Shown piece by piece: positions 43,790 through 52,063 of a stretch of DNA of 64,000 nt (positions are counted from its first letter, which is position 1; each line of letters begins with the position of its first letter). A program made the position numbers and the translations under genes. Where the stretch lies: assembly GCF_006738645.1 (NCBI RefSeq), contig NZ_AP019700.1, positions 5,576,351 through 5,640,350 of the forward strand. Reading direction: 5' to 3'. The notes under the pieces are model-generated. The model was not told the origin of the DNA, ran no database searches, and was given only the letters and a program-made list of their open reading frames with translations. Origin of the DNA: Stella humosa (GTDB taxonomy: Bacteria > Pseudomonadota > Alphaproteobacteria > ATCC43930 > Allostellaceae).

Positions 43790-45874
43790 GTGCAATTATC
43801 TTCCGGAGATTCCAGCAGCGGGGCGATGACGGAGATGGGCAGCGTCGATCCTCGCTACAGCGTACCGGCCGACCGCCGCGAGATGTTCCGCAGTGCCTTT
43901 GAATGCGAGCTCTTCGTGCGGCGCGCGCAGCATTTCTATCCCGACGAACCGGTGACCGTGGCCAATGCCGTCCGCCAGTACGGATCGCGCCCGGTGCTGC
44001 GCCGGGTCAGCCCCAATCTGCTGTTCGACGAAACCTGGTATCGCGCGGCCAACCCGGACGTGGAGAGCGGCATTGCCGGCGGCCGGCTCTATTCGGGCTT
44101 CCATCACTTCGTCTTCTGGGGCTGGCGGCAGGGGCGCTTTCCCAACCCGATGATGGGCGCGGACCAGCCGTCGGCGACGCTGCCGGCTGTCGACCCGTCG
44201 CGCTTCGAGACGGAGCGGTACCTGGCGGGCAATGCCGCTGCCCAGACCTTCCTCCGCCACTTTCCGTTTGTCTCGGCCTACGCGTATTTCGACCTCTACG
44301 GCCGGCGCCTGGACCAGCCCGCCGCGGCGGCCGGGGATGAGCTGGAAAGCGCCCTGAAGGCGGAGTTCGACGCCGACTTCTACCGCGCGGCCTATCTGGA
44401 GGACGAACCGGCGCGCATCGCCGACCGGCCGTTCGAGCATTATTTCTATGTCGGGCGCAGGCTCGGCCACTCCCCCAACCGCTGGTTCGACGAGGGCTGG
44501 TACCTCGCCTTCTATGCCGACGTGCGGGCGGCGGTGCAGCGGCGGGAGCTGCTGTGCGGCTTCCACCACTATGTCGCGGCCGGCATGCGCGAGGGACGGT
44601 CGCCCCGCTATGCGCTGGAGCGCGCGCTGGAGGTGACGGTGCCGGGCGTCACCCGGCCCGACCTGATCGCCCGAGCTCGGGAAATCCAGCAGCGCATCCA
44701 GCCGATCCCGGCGACGGTGACGGCCGGCACCGCCCGGACGCTGTGGCTCCTGGTGCCGCGCCTCAATCCCGACATCGCCTTCGGCGGCTATCGCGCGCTT
44801 TTCGAACTGACCCGCGCACTCAAGCGCTACGGTGCGGCCCGCGGGATGCGCATGGCCGTGGTGACGACGGAAGAGCGGCACGCCAACCAGGAATACTTCT
44901 CCTGGCGCATGCGCGGCCAGGCCGGGTGCGACCTGCTGGACGGGGTCGTGGTCCGCTCGCGCTACGAGATCGACCGGCTGGAGATGGGGCCGCGCGACCG
45001 CTTCCTGGCCTACTCCACCTGGGACGCACTCCTCGCCTCGCCCCTGGCGGCGCGCACCGACGAGCCGCGCATCCTGGCGCTGGTGCAGGAGTACGAGCCG
45101 CTCTTCAGCGACCATTCCTCGCTCTACAGCCTGAGCGCCAGCGGGCTGGAAGTGCCGTCCTATCCGATCTTCAACTCGTCCATCCTGCGCGACTATTTCC
45201 GCCGCCGCCGGCTGGGCATCTTCCGCGAAGGCGCAAGCCCGGTGCCGGAGCGGGACTATGCCGTCTTCGAGCATGTGATCAACCGGCTGCCGAACCAGTG
45301 CGAGGCGGACATCGCCGGTCGCGAGGAACGGGTGCTCGCCTTCTATGCCCGGCCCGAGACCCACGCCTCGCGCAATCTCTACGAGATCGCCGAACTGGCG
45401 CTGCGGCGCCTCTGCCAGTCCGGCCTGTTCGACCGGCGCTGGCGCTTCGTCGGGCTCGGCTGCCTGACGGCCTTGCCCGCGGTCGAACTGGGTGGCGGCC
45501 ATCGGCTGGAGTTCGTCAAGAAGATGCCGGAGGCCGAGTACATCGCCTTCGTGAAGCGGCTCGATATCGGCCTCAGCCTGATGTACGCGCCCCACCCCAG
45601 CCTGATGCCGTATGAGTTCGCGACGACCGGGGCGCTGGTCGTGACCAATACCTTCGAGAACCGGTCCCGGCGCTACTTCGAGCGGACCTGCGCCAACTTC
45701 GTGCCCTGCGCCCCAACCATCGACGGCGTGGCCGATGCCATCCGCCAGGCCCATGAGCGGGTGGAAGACTGGCCCCGGCGCGTGGCCGGGGCCTACCGGC
45801 CGCCCGTGCGCGGCTGGGCCGAAACCTTCGACGATCCATTCATGGAGCGAACGGTGGGCCGGGTGCTGCGATAG
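43790..45874 (+). CDS. WsaF-like glycosyltransferase with tandem FDxxWY repeats
   Basis: 694 residues. The N-terminal 275 residues contain three copies of a repeat of about 40 residues: a Phe-Asp-x-x-Trp/Phe-Tyr start, a (N)PDV-like turn, then GFHHY-type and G-x-x-EGRxPN ends (about 78-121, 192-232 and 232-273). The C-terminal part resembles GT4 rhamnosyltransferases of the WsaF type, with LVQEYEPLF, a GT-B core and EFATTGALVVTNTFENRSR at the donor end. Start GTG at 43790 is chosen because GAGG lies 5 nt upstream; ATG at 43826 has no close SD. Divergent from the acyl/sulfo operon. Confidence 0.78.
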   Translation: MQLSSGDSSSGAMTEMGSVDPRYSVPADRREMFRSAFECELFVRRAQHFYPDEPVTVANAVRQYGSRPVLRRVSPNLLFDETWYRAANPDVESGIAGGRLYSGFHHFVFWGWRQGRFPNPMMGADQPSATLPAVDPSRFETERYLAGNAAAQTFLRHFPFVSAYAYFDLYGRRLDQPAAAAGDELESALKAEFDADFYRAAYLEDEPARIADRPFEHYFYVGRRLGHSPNRWFDEGWYLAFYADVRAAVQRRELLCGFHHYVAAGMREGRSPRYALERALEVTVPGVTRPDLIARAREIQQRIQPIPATVTAGTARTLWLLVPRLNPDIAFGGYRALFELTRALKRYGAARGMRMAVVTTEERHANQEYFSWRMRGQAGCDLLDGVVVRSRYEIDRLEMGPRDRFLAYSTWDALLASPLAARTDEPRILALVQEYEPLFSDHSSLYSLSASGLEVPSYPIFNSSILRDYFRRRRLGIFREGASPVPERDYAVFEHVINRLPNQCEADIAGREERVLAFYARPETHASRNLYEIAELALRRLCQSGLFDRRWRFVGLGCLTALPAVELGGGHRLEFVKKMPEAEYIAFVKRLDIGLSLMYAPHPSLMPYEFATTGALVVTNTFENRSRRYFERTCANFVPCAPTIDGVADAIRQAHERVEDWPRRVAGAYRPPVRGWAETFDDPFMERTVGRVLR

Positions 45875-45876
45875 CC

Positions 45877-46341
45877 TCAGGCAGCGACGTCGAGACCGAA
45901 GGTCCGCTTCCAGTTGGCAACCGACATGGAGGCCATGTAGTCGCGCTGCATGGCGGGCGTCAGCGCCTCGAGCATGAAGTGGTTGTCGATCCACACCTCG
46001 ACCACGCTGAACATGCCGCCGCGGTCGCACTCGCGCGCCGTCCAGCCCATGCGCCGGGCGATCTCCAGGATGCGGGGCGCGTCGTGCGGCACGCCGATCG
46101 CGACATGCACGGGGGTCGGCCGGGCCGGGCCGACGGGGGTGGCGGCGACCTCGGTCGGGCCGGGGATCAGGCCCATCTCGGCCGGGCAGACCTCGATCTG
46201 GGTCCCGCGGTCGTCGCCGGCGAAGACGACGAAGGAACCGGGAAGGGGCGGGAAAGGCAGCGCCTCGCCCTGCCACATCTCGGCCAGGGCGGCGGCGGTG
46301 GCGGCAGGGTCGCGGGCCGGAATGGAAGCGTGGAACATCAT
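45877..46341 (-). CDS. VOC (glyoxalase-like) family protein
   Basis: 154 residues. The N-terminal MMFHASIPARDPAATAAALAEMW is the usual beta-alpha opening of a VOC module. GMFSVVEVWIDNHFMLEALTP holds a Glu/His pattern like the metal site. It is too short for two full modules, so it is probably a dimer. Function is unknown. Convergent with the glycosyltransferase, with 2 nt between the stops. Confidence 0.65.
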   Translation of the reverse strand: MMFHASIPARDPAATAAALAEMWQGEALPFPPLPGSFVVFAGDDRGTQIEVCPAEMGLIPGPTEVAATPVGPARPTPVHVAIGVPHDAPRILEIARRMGWTARECDRGGMFSVVEVWIDNHFMLEALTPAMQRDYMASMSVANWKRTFGLDVAA

Positions 46342-46413
46342 GGTCGTCGGGCCTCGATCGGGTGGAGATACCCGAACGGTCGCCGCGACCAAGGCCCCGG
46401 TTCTATCGTCGCT

Positions 46414-46950
46414 TCAGTGATCCGTGGGCAATGCGTCGACGGCCGGCGCGCCATCCGCCGGCAGGTCGTCGACCGGCGCCCCCAGCGCGCGGAAGTTGGC
46501 CCGGGTCACCTCGTCGACCGGCAGGGCGCGCTGGCGCACCATGGCCGATGCCCGCTCGGCGATGCGGCCGAAATCCTCGATCGTGGAATCGATCCGCACC
46601 GCGCCGCCGGGCGCTTCCAGCCGCAGGTGCATCCAGCCGCCGGAACGATCGCGCTTGGTCGAATAATAGCGCAGGCGGACTTCGGTCACCCGGTCCCAGG
46701 CGATCTGCCGCCGGGGCGGCTCGCCCAGCGCGATGCCGGCTTCGTCGACGGCGATACGGGTGCGCTGCCGCTCGAAGGTGCGCCAGGCGAAGACCGCGAA
46801 CAGGAGTGCCAGCACGAAGAGCACGGCCGCGATCCAGTCGGCGACCGGCACCAGCAGCAGTGGACCGGCGGTGGCGACCAGGCCCGCACCTGCCCGGGCA
46901 TAGTCGGCCCACAGCGCTTCGGCCGGATAGCGATGGTGGGTGGTCGTCAT
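46414..46950 (-). CDS. Bacterial PH-like membrane protein
   Basis: 178 residues. A double hydrophobic hairpin (about residues 22-57, TAGPLLLVPVADWIAAVLFVLALLFAVFAW) is followed by a region resembling the bacterial PH fold (RIAVDEAGIALGEPPRRQIAWDRVTEVRLRYYSTKRDRSGGWMHLRL). The function is unknown. It is coupled to the upstream xth gene by ATGA, a pairing whose meaning is unclear. Confidence 0.62.
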   Translation of the reverse strand: MTTTHHRYPAEALWADYARAGAGLVATAGPLLLVPVADWIAAVLFVLALLFAVFAWRTFERQRTRIAVDEAGIALGEPPRRQIAWDRVTEVRLRYYSTKRDRSGGWMHLRLEAPGGAVRIDSTIEDFGRIAERASAMVRQRALPVDEVTRANFRALGAPVDDLPADGAPAVDALPTDH

Positions 46951-47753
46951 GCGATGCCGCCGTCGAGCGTGACCAGGACCGGCACATGGTCGGACGGCTG
47001 GGTCCAGCCGCGTGCCTCGCGGAGGATCTCGGCGCGTTGCAACCCACTCTTCAGGGGCGGCGTCACCCAGATGTGGTCCAGCCGACGGCCGCGGTCGGCT
47101 TCCGCCCAGTCGCGCGCGCGATAGCTCCACCAGGAATAGAGCTTCTGGTCGGCCGGCACGAAATGGCGCACGGCATCGATCCAGTCGCCGGCCGCCTGGA
47201 TCTCGGTCAGCTTCTCCACCTCGATCGGCGTGTGGCTGACCACGCCCAGCAACTGCTTGTGCGACCAGACGTCATGCTCGAGCGGCGCGATGTTGAGGTC
47301 GCCCACCAGGATCATCGGCCGGTCCGGCCGCCGCTCGCGCAGCAGCCAGTCGCGCGTCTCGTCCAGGAAGGCCAGCTTGTGCGCGAACTTCGTATTCTCG
47401 ACCGGGTCCGGAATATCCCCGCCCGCCGGGATGTAGAAGTTGTGCAGCTCGATCCCGCCCGGCAGCGTGGCGAAGACGTGGCGACAGTCGTCCTTGCCGC
47501 ACCAGACATGCCCGCCGACATTCTCCAGCGGCAGCTTCGACAGGATCGCCACCCCGTTGTAGCTCTTCATGCCGCGGATGATGCGGTGGCGGTAGCCCGC
47601 TTCGGCGAACGCCTTGGATGGAAAGGCGTCGTCGATAGCCTTGGTTTCCTGCAGGCAGAGCACGTCCGGGCGCTTTTCCTGGAGGAAGCGCAGGACCATG
47701 TCCAGCCGCAGGCGGACGGAGTTGATGTTCCAGGTCGCGACCGTGATCGCCAT
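46947..47753 (-). CDS. xth: Exodeoxyribonuclease III
   Basis: AP endonuclease and 3'-5' exonuclease of base-excision repair, 268 residues. The EEP-fold motifs are all present: MAITVATWNINSVRLRL, LCLQETKA (metal Glu), the Tyr in HNFYIPAGGDIP, VGDLNIAPLEHDVW (Asp/Asn), RGRRLDHIWVTP and the catalytic TQPSDHVPVLV (Asp/His). The ATG at 47753 is the family start. Confidence 0.95.
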   Translation of the reverse strand: MAITVATWNINSVRLRLDMVLRFLQEKRPDVLCLQETKAIDDAFPSKAFAEAGYRHRIIRGMKSYNGVAILSKLPLENVGGHVWCGKDDCRHVFATLPGGIELHNFYIPAGGDIPDPVENTKFAHKLAFLDETRDWLLRERRPDRPMILVGDLNIAPLEHDVWSHKQLLGVVSHTPIEVEKLTEIQAAGDWIDAVRHFVPADQKLYSWWSYRARDWAEADRGRRLDHIWVTPPLKSGLQRAEILREARGWTQPSDHVPVLVTLDGGIA

Positions 47754-47770
47754 GTCGGATGACGGCCCGC

Positions 47771-48460
47771 TCAGCCGATGGTGATGTCGAGGTCGCCGAC
47801 GCCGTCGACATGGCCTTCCAGCCGGTCGCCGCGCACGACGGCCTTCACGCCCTCGGGCGTGCCGCTGAAGATCAGGTCGCCGGCGGCCAGCGTCACCAGG
47901 GTCGACAGGTAGGCGATGGTCTCCGGCACGCTCCAGATCAGGTCGGCCAGGTCGCCGCGCTGGCGCTCGGCGCCGTTCACCTTCAGCCAGATGGCACCCT
48001 TGTCGGGATGGCCGATCTGGTCGGCGCGCACCAGCGCGGTGCACGGGGCCGAATGGTCGAAGCCCTTGCCCATGTCCCACGGCCGGCCCGCGGTCTTGGC
48101 GATGCCCTGGATGTCGCGCCGGGTCATGTCGAGGCCGACGGCATAGCCGTAGACATGGCTCAGCGCCTGGTCGACCGGGATGTCGGCGCCGCCGCTCTTC
48201 AGCGCGACCACCATCTCGATCTCGTGGTGCATGTCCTTGGTGACCGGCGGATAGGGCATGACGCTGCCGCTGGGCAGCAGCGCGTCGGCCGGCTTCATGA
48301 AGAAGAACGGCTCCTCCCGGTCCGGATTGTGGCCCATCTCGCGTGCGTGGGCCGCGTAGTTCCGCCCCACGCAATAGATGCGGCGGACGGGAAACAGATC
48401 GCTGGTGCCCACGATCGGCAGGGCAGGCTGGGTCCAGAGCGGAATCGCGTAGGAGGGCAT
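47771..48460 (-). CDS. Fumarylacetoacetate hydrolase family protein
   Basis: 229 residues of the FAH-like fold. Metal-binding residues appear in HHEIEMVVAL (Glu-x-Glu) and GLDMTRRDIQ (Asp). IYCVGRNYAAHAREMG is the N-terminal signature and IFSGTPEGVKAV the C-terminal one. Members act as fumarylpyruvate hydrolases, acylpyruvases or oxaloacetate decarboxylases; the exact activity cannot be told. It lies 103 nt downstream of the ABC permease genes. Confidence 0.87.
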   Translation of the reverse strand: MPSYAIPLWTQPALPIVGTSDLFPVRRIYCVGRNYAAHAREMGHNPDREEPFFFMKPADALLPSGSVMPYPPVTKDMHHEIEMVVALKSGGADIPVDQALSHVYGYAVGLDMTRRDIQGIAKTAGRPWDMGKGFDHSAPCTALVRADQIGHPDKGAIWLKVNGAERQRGDLADLIWSVPETIAYLSTLVTLAAGDLIFSGTPEGVKAVVRGDRLEGHVDGVGDLDITIG

Positions 48461-48563
48461 GGAGGTCCTCGGGCGGGAGAGGGGCCGGAAATCGCGGGGG
48501 GCAATCTAAGGGCAAGCGCGCCCACATGCCAGGGGCCCCGCGCGCGCCGATCGGTGGACCCGT

Positions 48564-49493
48564 CTAGTTCCGGTTCTCGGGCGCGGTGACGTCGCGGACG
48601 CCGTCGCCCAGCAGGTTGATGCCCAGGACGAGGATGAAGAGGGCGATGCCGGGCAGGCCGATCATCCAGGTGTTGAAGAAGATCTCCTCCTTGGCCTCGG
48701 CCAGCATCAGGCCCCAGGACGGCTGCGGCGGGCGCACGCCCAGGCCGAGGAAGGACAGGGCCGCCTCCAGCAGGATCGCGTTCGCCATCTCGATGGTGGC
48801 GACGACGATCAGCGGGTTCAGCACGTTGGGCAGCACCTCCCGCAGCAGCAGATAGCGGGTGGAGCAGCCGATCGCCTCGGCGGCGGCGACATAGTCCAGG
48901 CTGCGCGCCTGCTGGGTGGCCGAGCGCATGACCACGGCAAAGCGGTCCCAGAGCAGGAACCCCAGCACGAGTACCAGGACGATGAGCGAACTGCCCGATA
49001 CCGCGACCACGGCCAGCGCCACCAGTACGACGGGCAGGCTGAGGCGGGTGGTGACGAAGAAGCTGACCACCATGTCGACCTTGCCGCCGAAATAGCCCGC
49101 CAGCAGCCCCAGGGTCGAGCCGATCACGCCCGAGATCAGCATGGCCGAGAAGCCGATGATCAGCGAGATCTGGCTGCCGTAGATGAGCCGGCTGAGGAAA
49201 TCGCGGCCGAGCCGGTCCGTGCCCAGCGGATAGGTCCAGCCGGCCTTGGGGTTGTCCCAGAACCAGGCATGCCAGATGGGCGGGATGCGGCGGCGGGCGA
49301 GCGCGCCGGTATAGGGGTCGTGCGGGGCGATCAGGGGGGCCGCCAGCGCCATCAGGATGATCGCCACCAGCACCACGGTGCCGAAGACCAGGCCCTTGTG
49401 CTTGCGCGCCCGGCGCCACAACAGGGCTCGCGGTGATGGCGCCGCCGGTTCGGCCGCAATCTTCCTGTCGGCCATGTGGGTGTCGGCCGTCAT
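48564..49493 (-). CDS. ABC transporter permease, DppC type
   Basis: 309 residues of the dipeptide/oligopeptide/nickel permease family. About six membrane segments, an N-terminal OppC-like region (ALLWRRARKHKGLVFGTVVLVAIILMALAAPLIAPHDPY), LGTDRLGRDFLSRLIYGSQISL and the EAA loop DYVAAAEAIGCSTRYLLLREVLPN. It pairs with the DppB-type gene upstream through a 4-nt overlap. The ATPases that would complete the transporter are not in the window. Confidence 0.92.
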   Translation of the reverse strand: MTADTHMADRKIAAEPAAPSPRALLWRRARKHKGLVFGTVVLVAIILMALAAPLIAPHDPYTGALARRRIPPIWHAWFWDNPKAGWTYPLGTDRLGRDFLSRLIYGSQISLIIGFSAMLISGVIGSTLGLLAGYFGGKVDMVVSFFVTTRLSLPVVLVALAVVAVSGSSLIVLVLVLGFLLWDRFAVVMRSATQQARSLDYVAAAEAIGCSTRYLLLREVLPNVLNPLIVVATIEMANAILLEAALSFLGLGVRPPQPSWGLMLAEAKEEIFFNTWMIGLPGIALFILVLGINLLGDGVRDVTAPENRN

Positions 49494-50413
49494 GCGCCAG
49501 CCACCCGCAGCCGGGGGTCGAGCCAGCCGTTCAGCAGGTCGGCCAGGAAGGTCAGCACGACATAGAAGAGGGAGATCATCAGCACGATCGCCTGGATCAC
49601 CGGCAGGTCGGAGCGCTGGATCGATTCCCAGGCGAGGTAGCCGACGCCATGCATCGAGAACACGGCCTCGATGACGATGGAGCCGCCCAGCATGAAGCCG
49701 AACTGCACGGCCGCCAGCGACACCACCGGGATGACCGCGTTGCGCAATGCGTGCTTGAAAAGGACCGATGGCGGCAGCAGGCCCTTGGCGCGCGCCGTGC
49801 GGATATAGTCCGACCCCAGCGCCTCCAGCATGCCGGTGCGCGTCAGCCGCATCAGCGCCGGCGTGGCGTAGTAGCCCAGCGCCACGGCCGGCAGGATCAT
49901 GTGCTCCCAGCTATCGGCGCCCGAGGTCGGCAGCCACTGCAGCCAGACCCCGAAGACGACGATCAGCACCAGCGCGAACCAGAAGTTCGGCAGCGCCTGG
50001 CCCAGCACGGCGACCGCCAGCGCGATGCGGTCGATCAGCGAGTTCTGGCGCACGGCCGCCAGCACGCCCAGCGGCAGTGCGACGGCCAGCGCGAAGGCAA
50101 GGGCCATCACCCCCAGGGTCAGCGTCACCGGCAGGCGATGGGCGACGATGCCCAGCACCGGTTCCTTCATGAGGTAGGAGCGGCCGAAATCACCCACCGC
50201 CACCCGGCTGATCCATTCGCCGTACTGGATCGGCAGCGGCCGGTCGAAGCCTTCCGCCTTGCGGATGGCCGCGACATCGGCCGCCGTCGCGTTCTCGCCG
50301 GCCATGGCGCGCGCCGGGTCGGCGGCGACATGGGTCAGCCCGAAGACGATGATCGAGACGACGAGGACGACCAGGGCGGCAATCCCCAGCCGCCCCAGCG
50401 TGAAGCGCAGCAC
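49490..50413 (-). CDS. ABC transporter permease, DppB type
   Basis: 307 residues. The N-terminus MLRFTLGRLGIAALVVLVVSIIVFGLTHVAADPARAM is the classic DppB/OppB opening. Further on, DYIRTARAKGLLPPSVLFKHALRNAVIPV is the EAA cytoplasmic loop that contacts the ATPase. About six membrane segments. It forms the heterodimeric channel with the next gene. Confidence 0.92.
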   Translation of the reverse strand: MLRFTLGRLGIAALVVLVVSIIVFGLTHVAADPARAMAGENATAADVAAIRKAEGFDRPLPIQYGEWISRVAVGDFGRSYLMKEPVLGIVAHRLPVTLTLGVMALAFALAVALPLGVLAAVRQNSLIDRIALAVAVLGQALPNFWFALVLIVVFGVWLQWLPTSGADSWEHMILPAVALGYYATPALMRLTRTGMLEALGSDYIRTARAKGLLPPSVLFKHALRNAVIPVVSLAAVQFGFMLGGSIVIEAVFSMHGVGYLAWESIQRSDLPVIQAIVLMISLFYVVLTFLADLLNGWLDPRLRVAGA

Positions 50414-50454
50414 GGTCTATCCCCGGGCCGGCCGGATCCGTTCCAGCGACCGCG

Positions 50455-51975
50455 TCACTTCCACGAATAGACCCAGTAGCGCGGGATCTCGTCCTTGTAG
50501 GCGCGGAAGTCGACCTCGGCGGTGTGGGCATAGTTCGTGACGAACGTATGCAGCGGCACCCAGTAGGCCTGTTCCATGATGCGGTTCACGGCCTTCTTGT
50601 AGTTCTCCTTGCGCACCGCGACGTCGTTGGAGTTGTCGGCGGTGTCGAGCCAGGCCTTCACCTGCTCGTCCCGGGCATAGTCGTCTTCGGTGCCCTTGAA
50701 GAACGAGCTGATGATGGCCGAGGCGTCGTTGATCGAGAAGGAACCCCAGTCGCCCTGGTAGATCGGCGTCTCGCCCTTCTGGAAGCGCTGGATGAGGGTG
50801 GCGACGGGCAGCATCTGCACCTCGGCGTCGATGCCGACCGCCTTCAGGTCCTGCTGCAGCGCCTCGGTCCAGGTGCGCGAGCGGAAGGCCATGAGCTGCG
50901 TCTTGAAGCCGTTCGGATATCCGGCCTCGGCCAGCAGCGCCTTGGCCTTCTTCGGGTCGTAGGCGTACTTGGGCACGCCGCTGTCGTCGCAGCCGAGCTG
51001 GGTCGGGAAGCAGGGGGCGTGGATCACCCGCGCTTCGCCCTGCACCAGGTTGTCGACGAAGCTCTTGCGATCGATCGAGTGGATGATCGCCTGGCGCACC
51101 TTCTGCTTGGTCAGCGGGTTGTCGGCGCCCGTGCGACCGGCCGCGTCCAGCGACAGGAAGCCGATGCGCATCGTCTCGGCGCTGACCGTCTTCAGGTTGC
51201 GCTGGCGCTGGATGTTCGGAAGCTGGTCGGCATCGACGTACCACAGCAGGTCGGCCCGGCCGGCCAGCAGCTCGGCCAGTTCGGTGGCGGCATCGGTGAT
51301 GATGCGGACCTGGACCTTGCCGATCTTGGCCTTGCCCTTGGGGCTGCCCTCGTAGTGGTCGGCGAAGCGCTCGAAGCGATATTCCTTGCCGCCCTCGATC
51401 GAGGCGACGCGGTAGGGCCCGGTGCCCATCGGCCGGCGGTTCTGCTCCTCCGGGCCGGTGTAGTTGCGCGAGAAGATGAAGACCGGCAGCGACAGGAACT
51501 CCAGCGCCGGCGGGAACGGCCGGTGCAGGTGGATGCGGACCTTGTGGCCGTCGACCTTCTCGGCCTTCTTGATCCAGTTCGTGTTGCGCTGGTAGAGCGC
51601 CTTGTTCGCCGGGTCCGAGACGTAGTTCAGGGTGTGGACGACGTCCTCGGCGCCGAAGGCCGAGCCGTCATGGAACTTCACGCCCTGGCGCAGGGTCAGG
51701 TCGAGCGTGACGTCGTCGACCCACTTCCATTCGGTGGCCAAGCCCGGCTTGTACTCGAACGTGTCCGGGTCGCGCTCGATCAGGTGGTCCCAGACGTGAT
51801 GGGCGAAAACCACGCCGTCGCGCAGCCCGTTGAAGTACGGGTCGACGTTGGCGATCACGTTGCGCCAGATGACCCGCAGCTCGTCCTTGGACTTCTGCGC
51901 CTCGGCCGGCATGGAGGCGGTGGCCGCGGCCAGTGCCCCAGCCGCCACGAAGAGAATGCGCCGCGCGAACCCCAT
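50455..51975 (-). CDS. ABC transporter substrate-binding protein (SBP family 5), copy 1
   Basis: 506 residues. The signal peptide (MGFARRILFVAAGALAAATASMPAEA) is followed by a mature family-5 binding protein (peptide, nickel or other solute). HHVWDHLIERDPDTFEYKPGLATEWKWVDD is the typical N-lobe. AGGGGGG lies just before the ATG at 51975. Over the first 110 mature residues it is about 85% identical, counted by eye, to the product of the gene upstream. It lies 41 nt before the DppB-type permease gene. Ligand unknown. Confidence 0.92.
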   Translation of the reverse strand: MGFARRILFVAAGALAAATASMPAEAQKSKDELRVIWRNVIANVDPYFNGLRDGVVFAHHVWDHLIERDPDTFEYKPGLATEWKWVDDVTLDLTLRQGVKFHDGSAFGAEDVVHTLNYVSDPANKALYQRNTNWIKKAEKVDGHKVRIHLHRPFPPALEFLSLPVFIFSRNYTGPEEQNRRPMGTGPYRVASIEGGKEYRFERFADHYEGSPKGKAKIGKVQVRIITDAATELAELLAGRADLLWYVDADQLPNIQRQRNLKTVSAETMRIGFLSLDAAGRTGADNPLTKQKVRQAIIHSIDRKSFVDNLVQGEARVIHAPCFPTQLGCDDSGVPKYAYDPKKAKALLAEAGYPNGFKTQLMAFRSRTWTEALQQDLKAVGIDAEVQMLPVATLIQRFQKGETPIYQGDWGSFSINDASAIISSFFKGTEDDYARDEQVKAWLDTADNSNDVAVRKENYKKAVNRIMEQAYWVPLHTFVTNYAHTAEVDFRAYKDEIPRYWVYSWK

Positions 51976-52063
51976 CCCAGACCCCCCTGAAGATTCGATC
52001 AAGTGGGCGCGAGTATGATCGCCTCGCAGGCCCGACCGCAACTCGCGACATTCCCCGCAGCGG

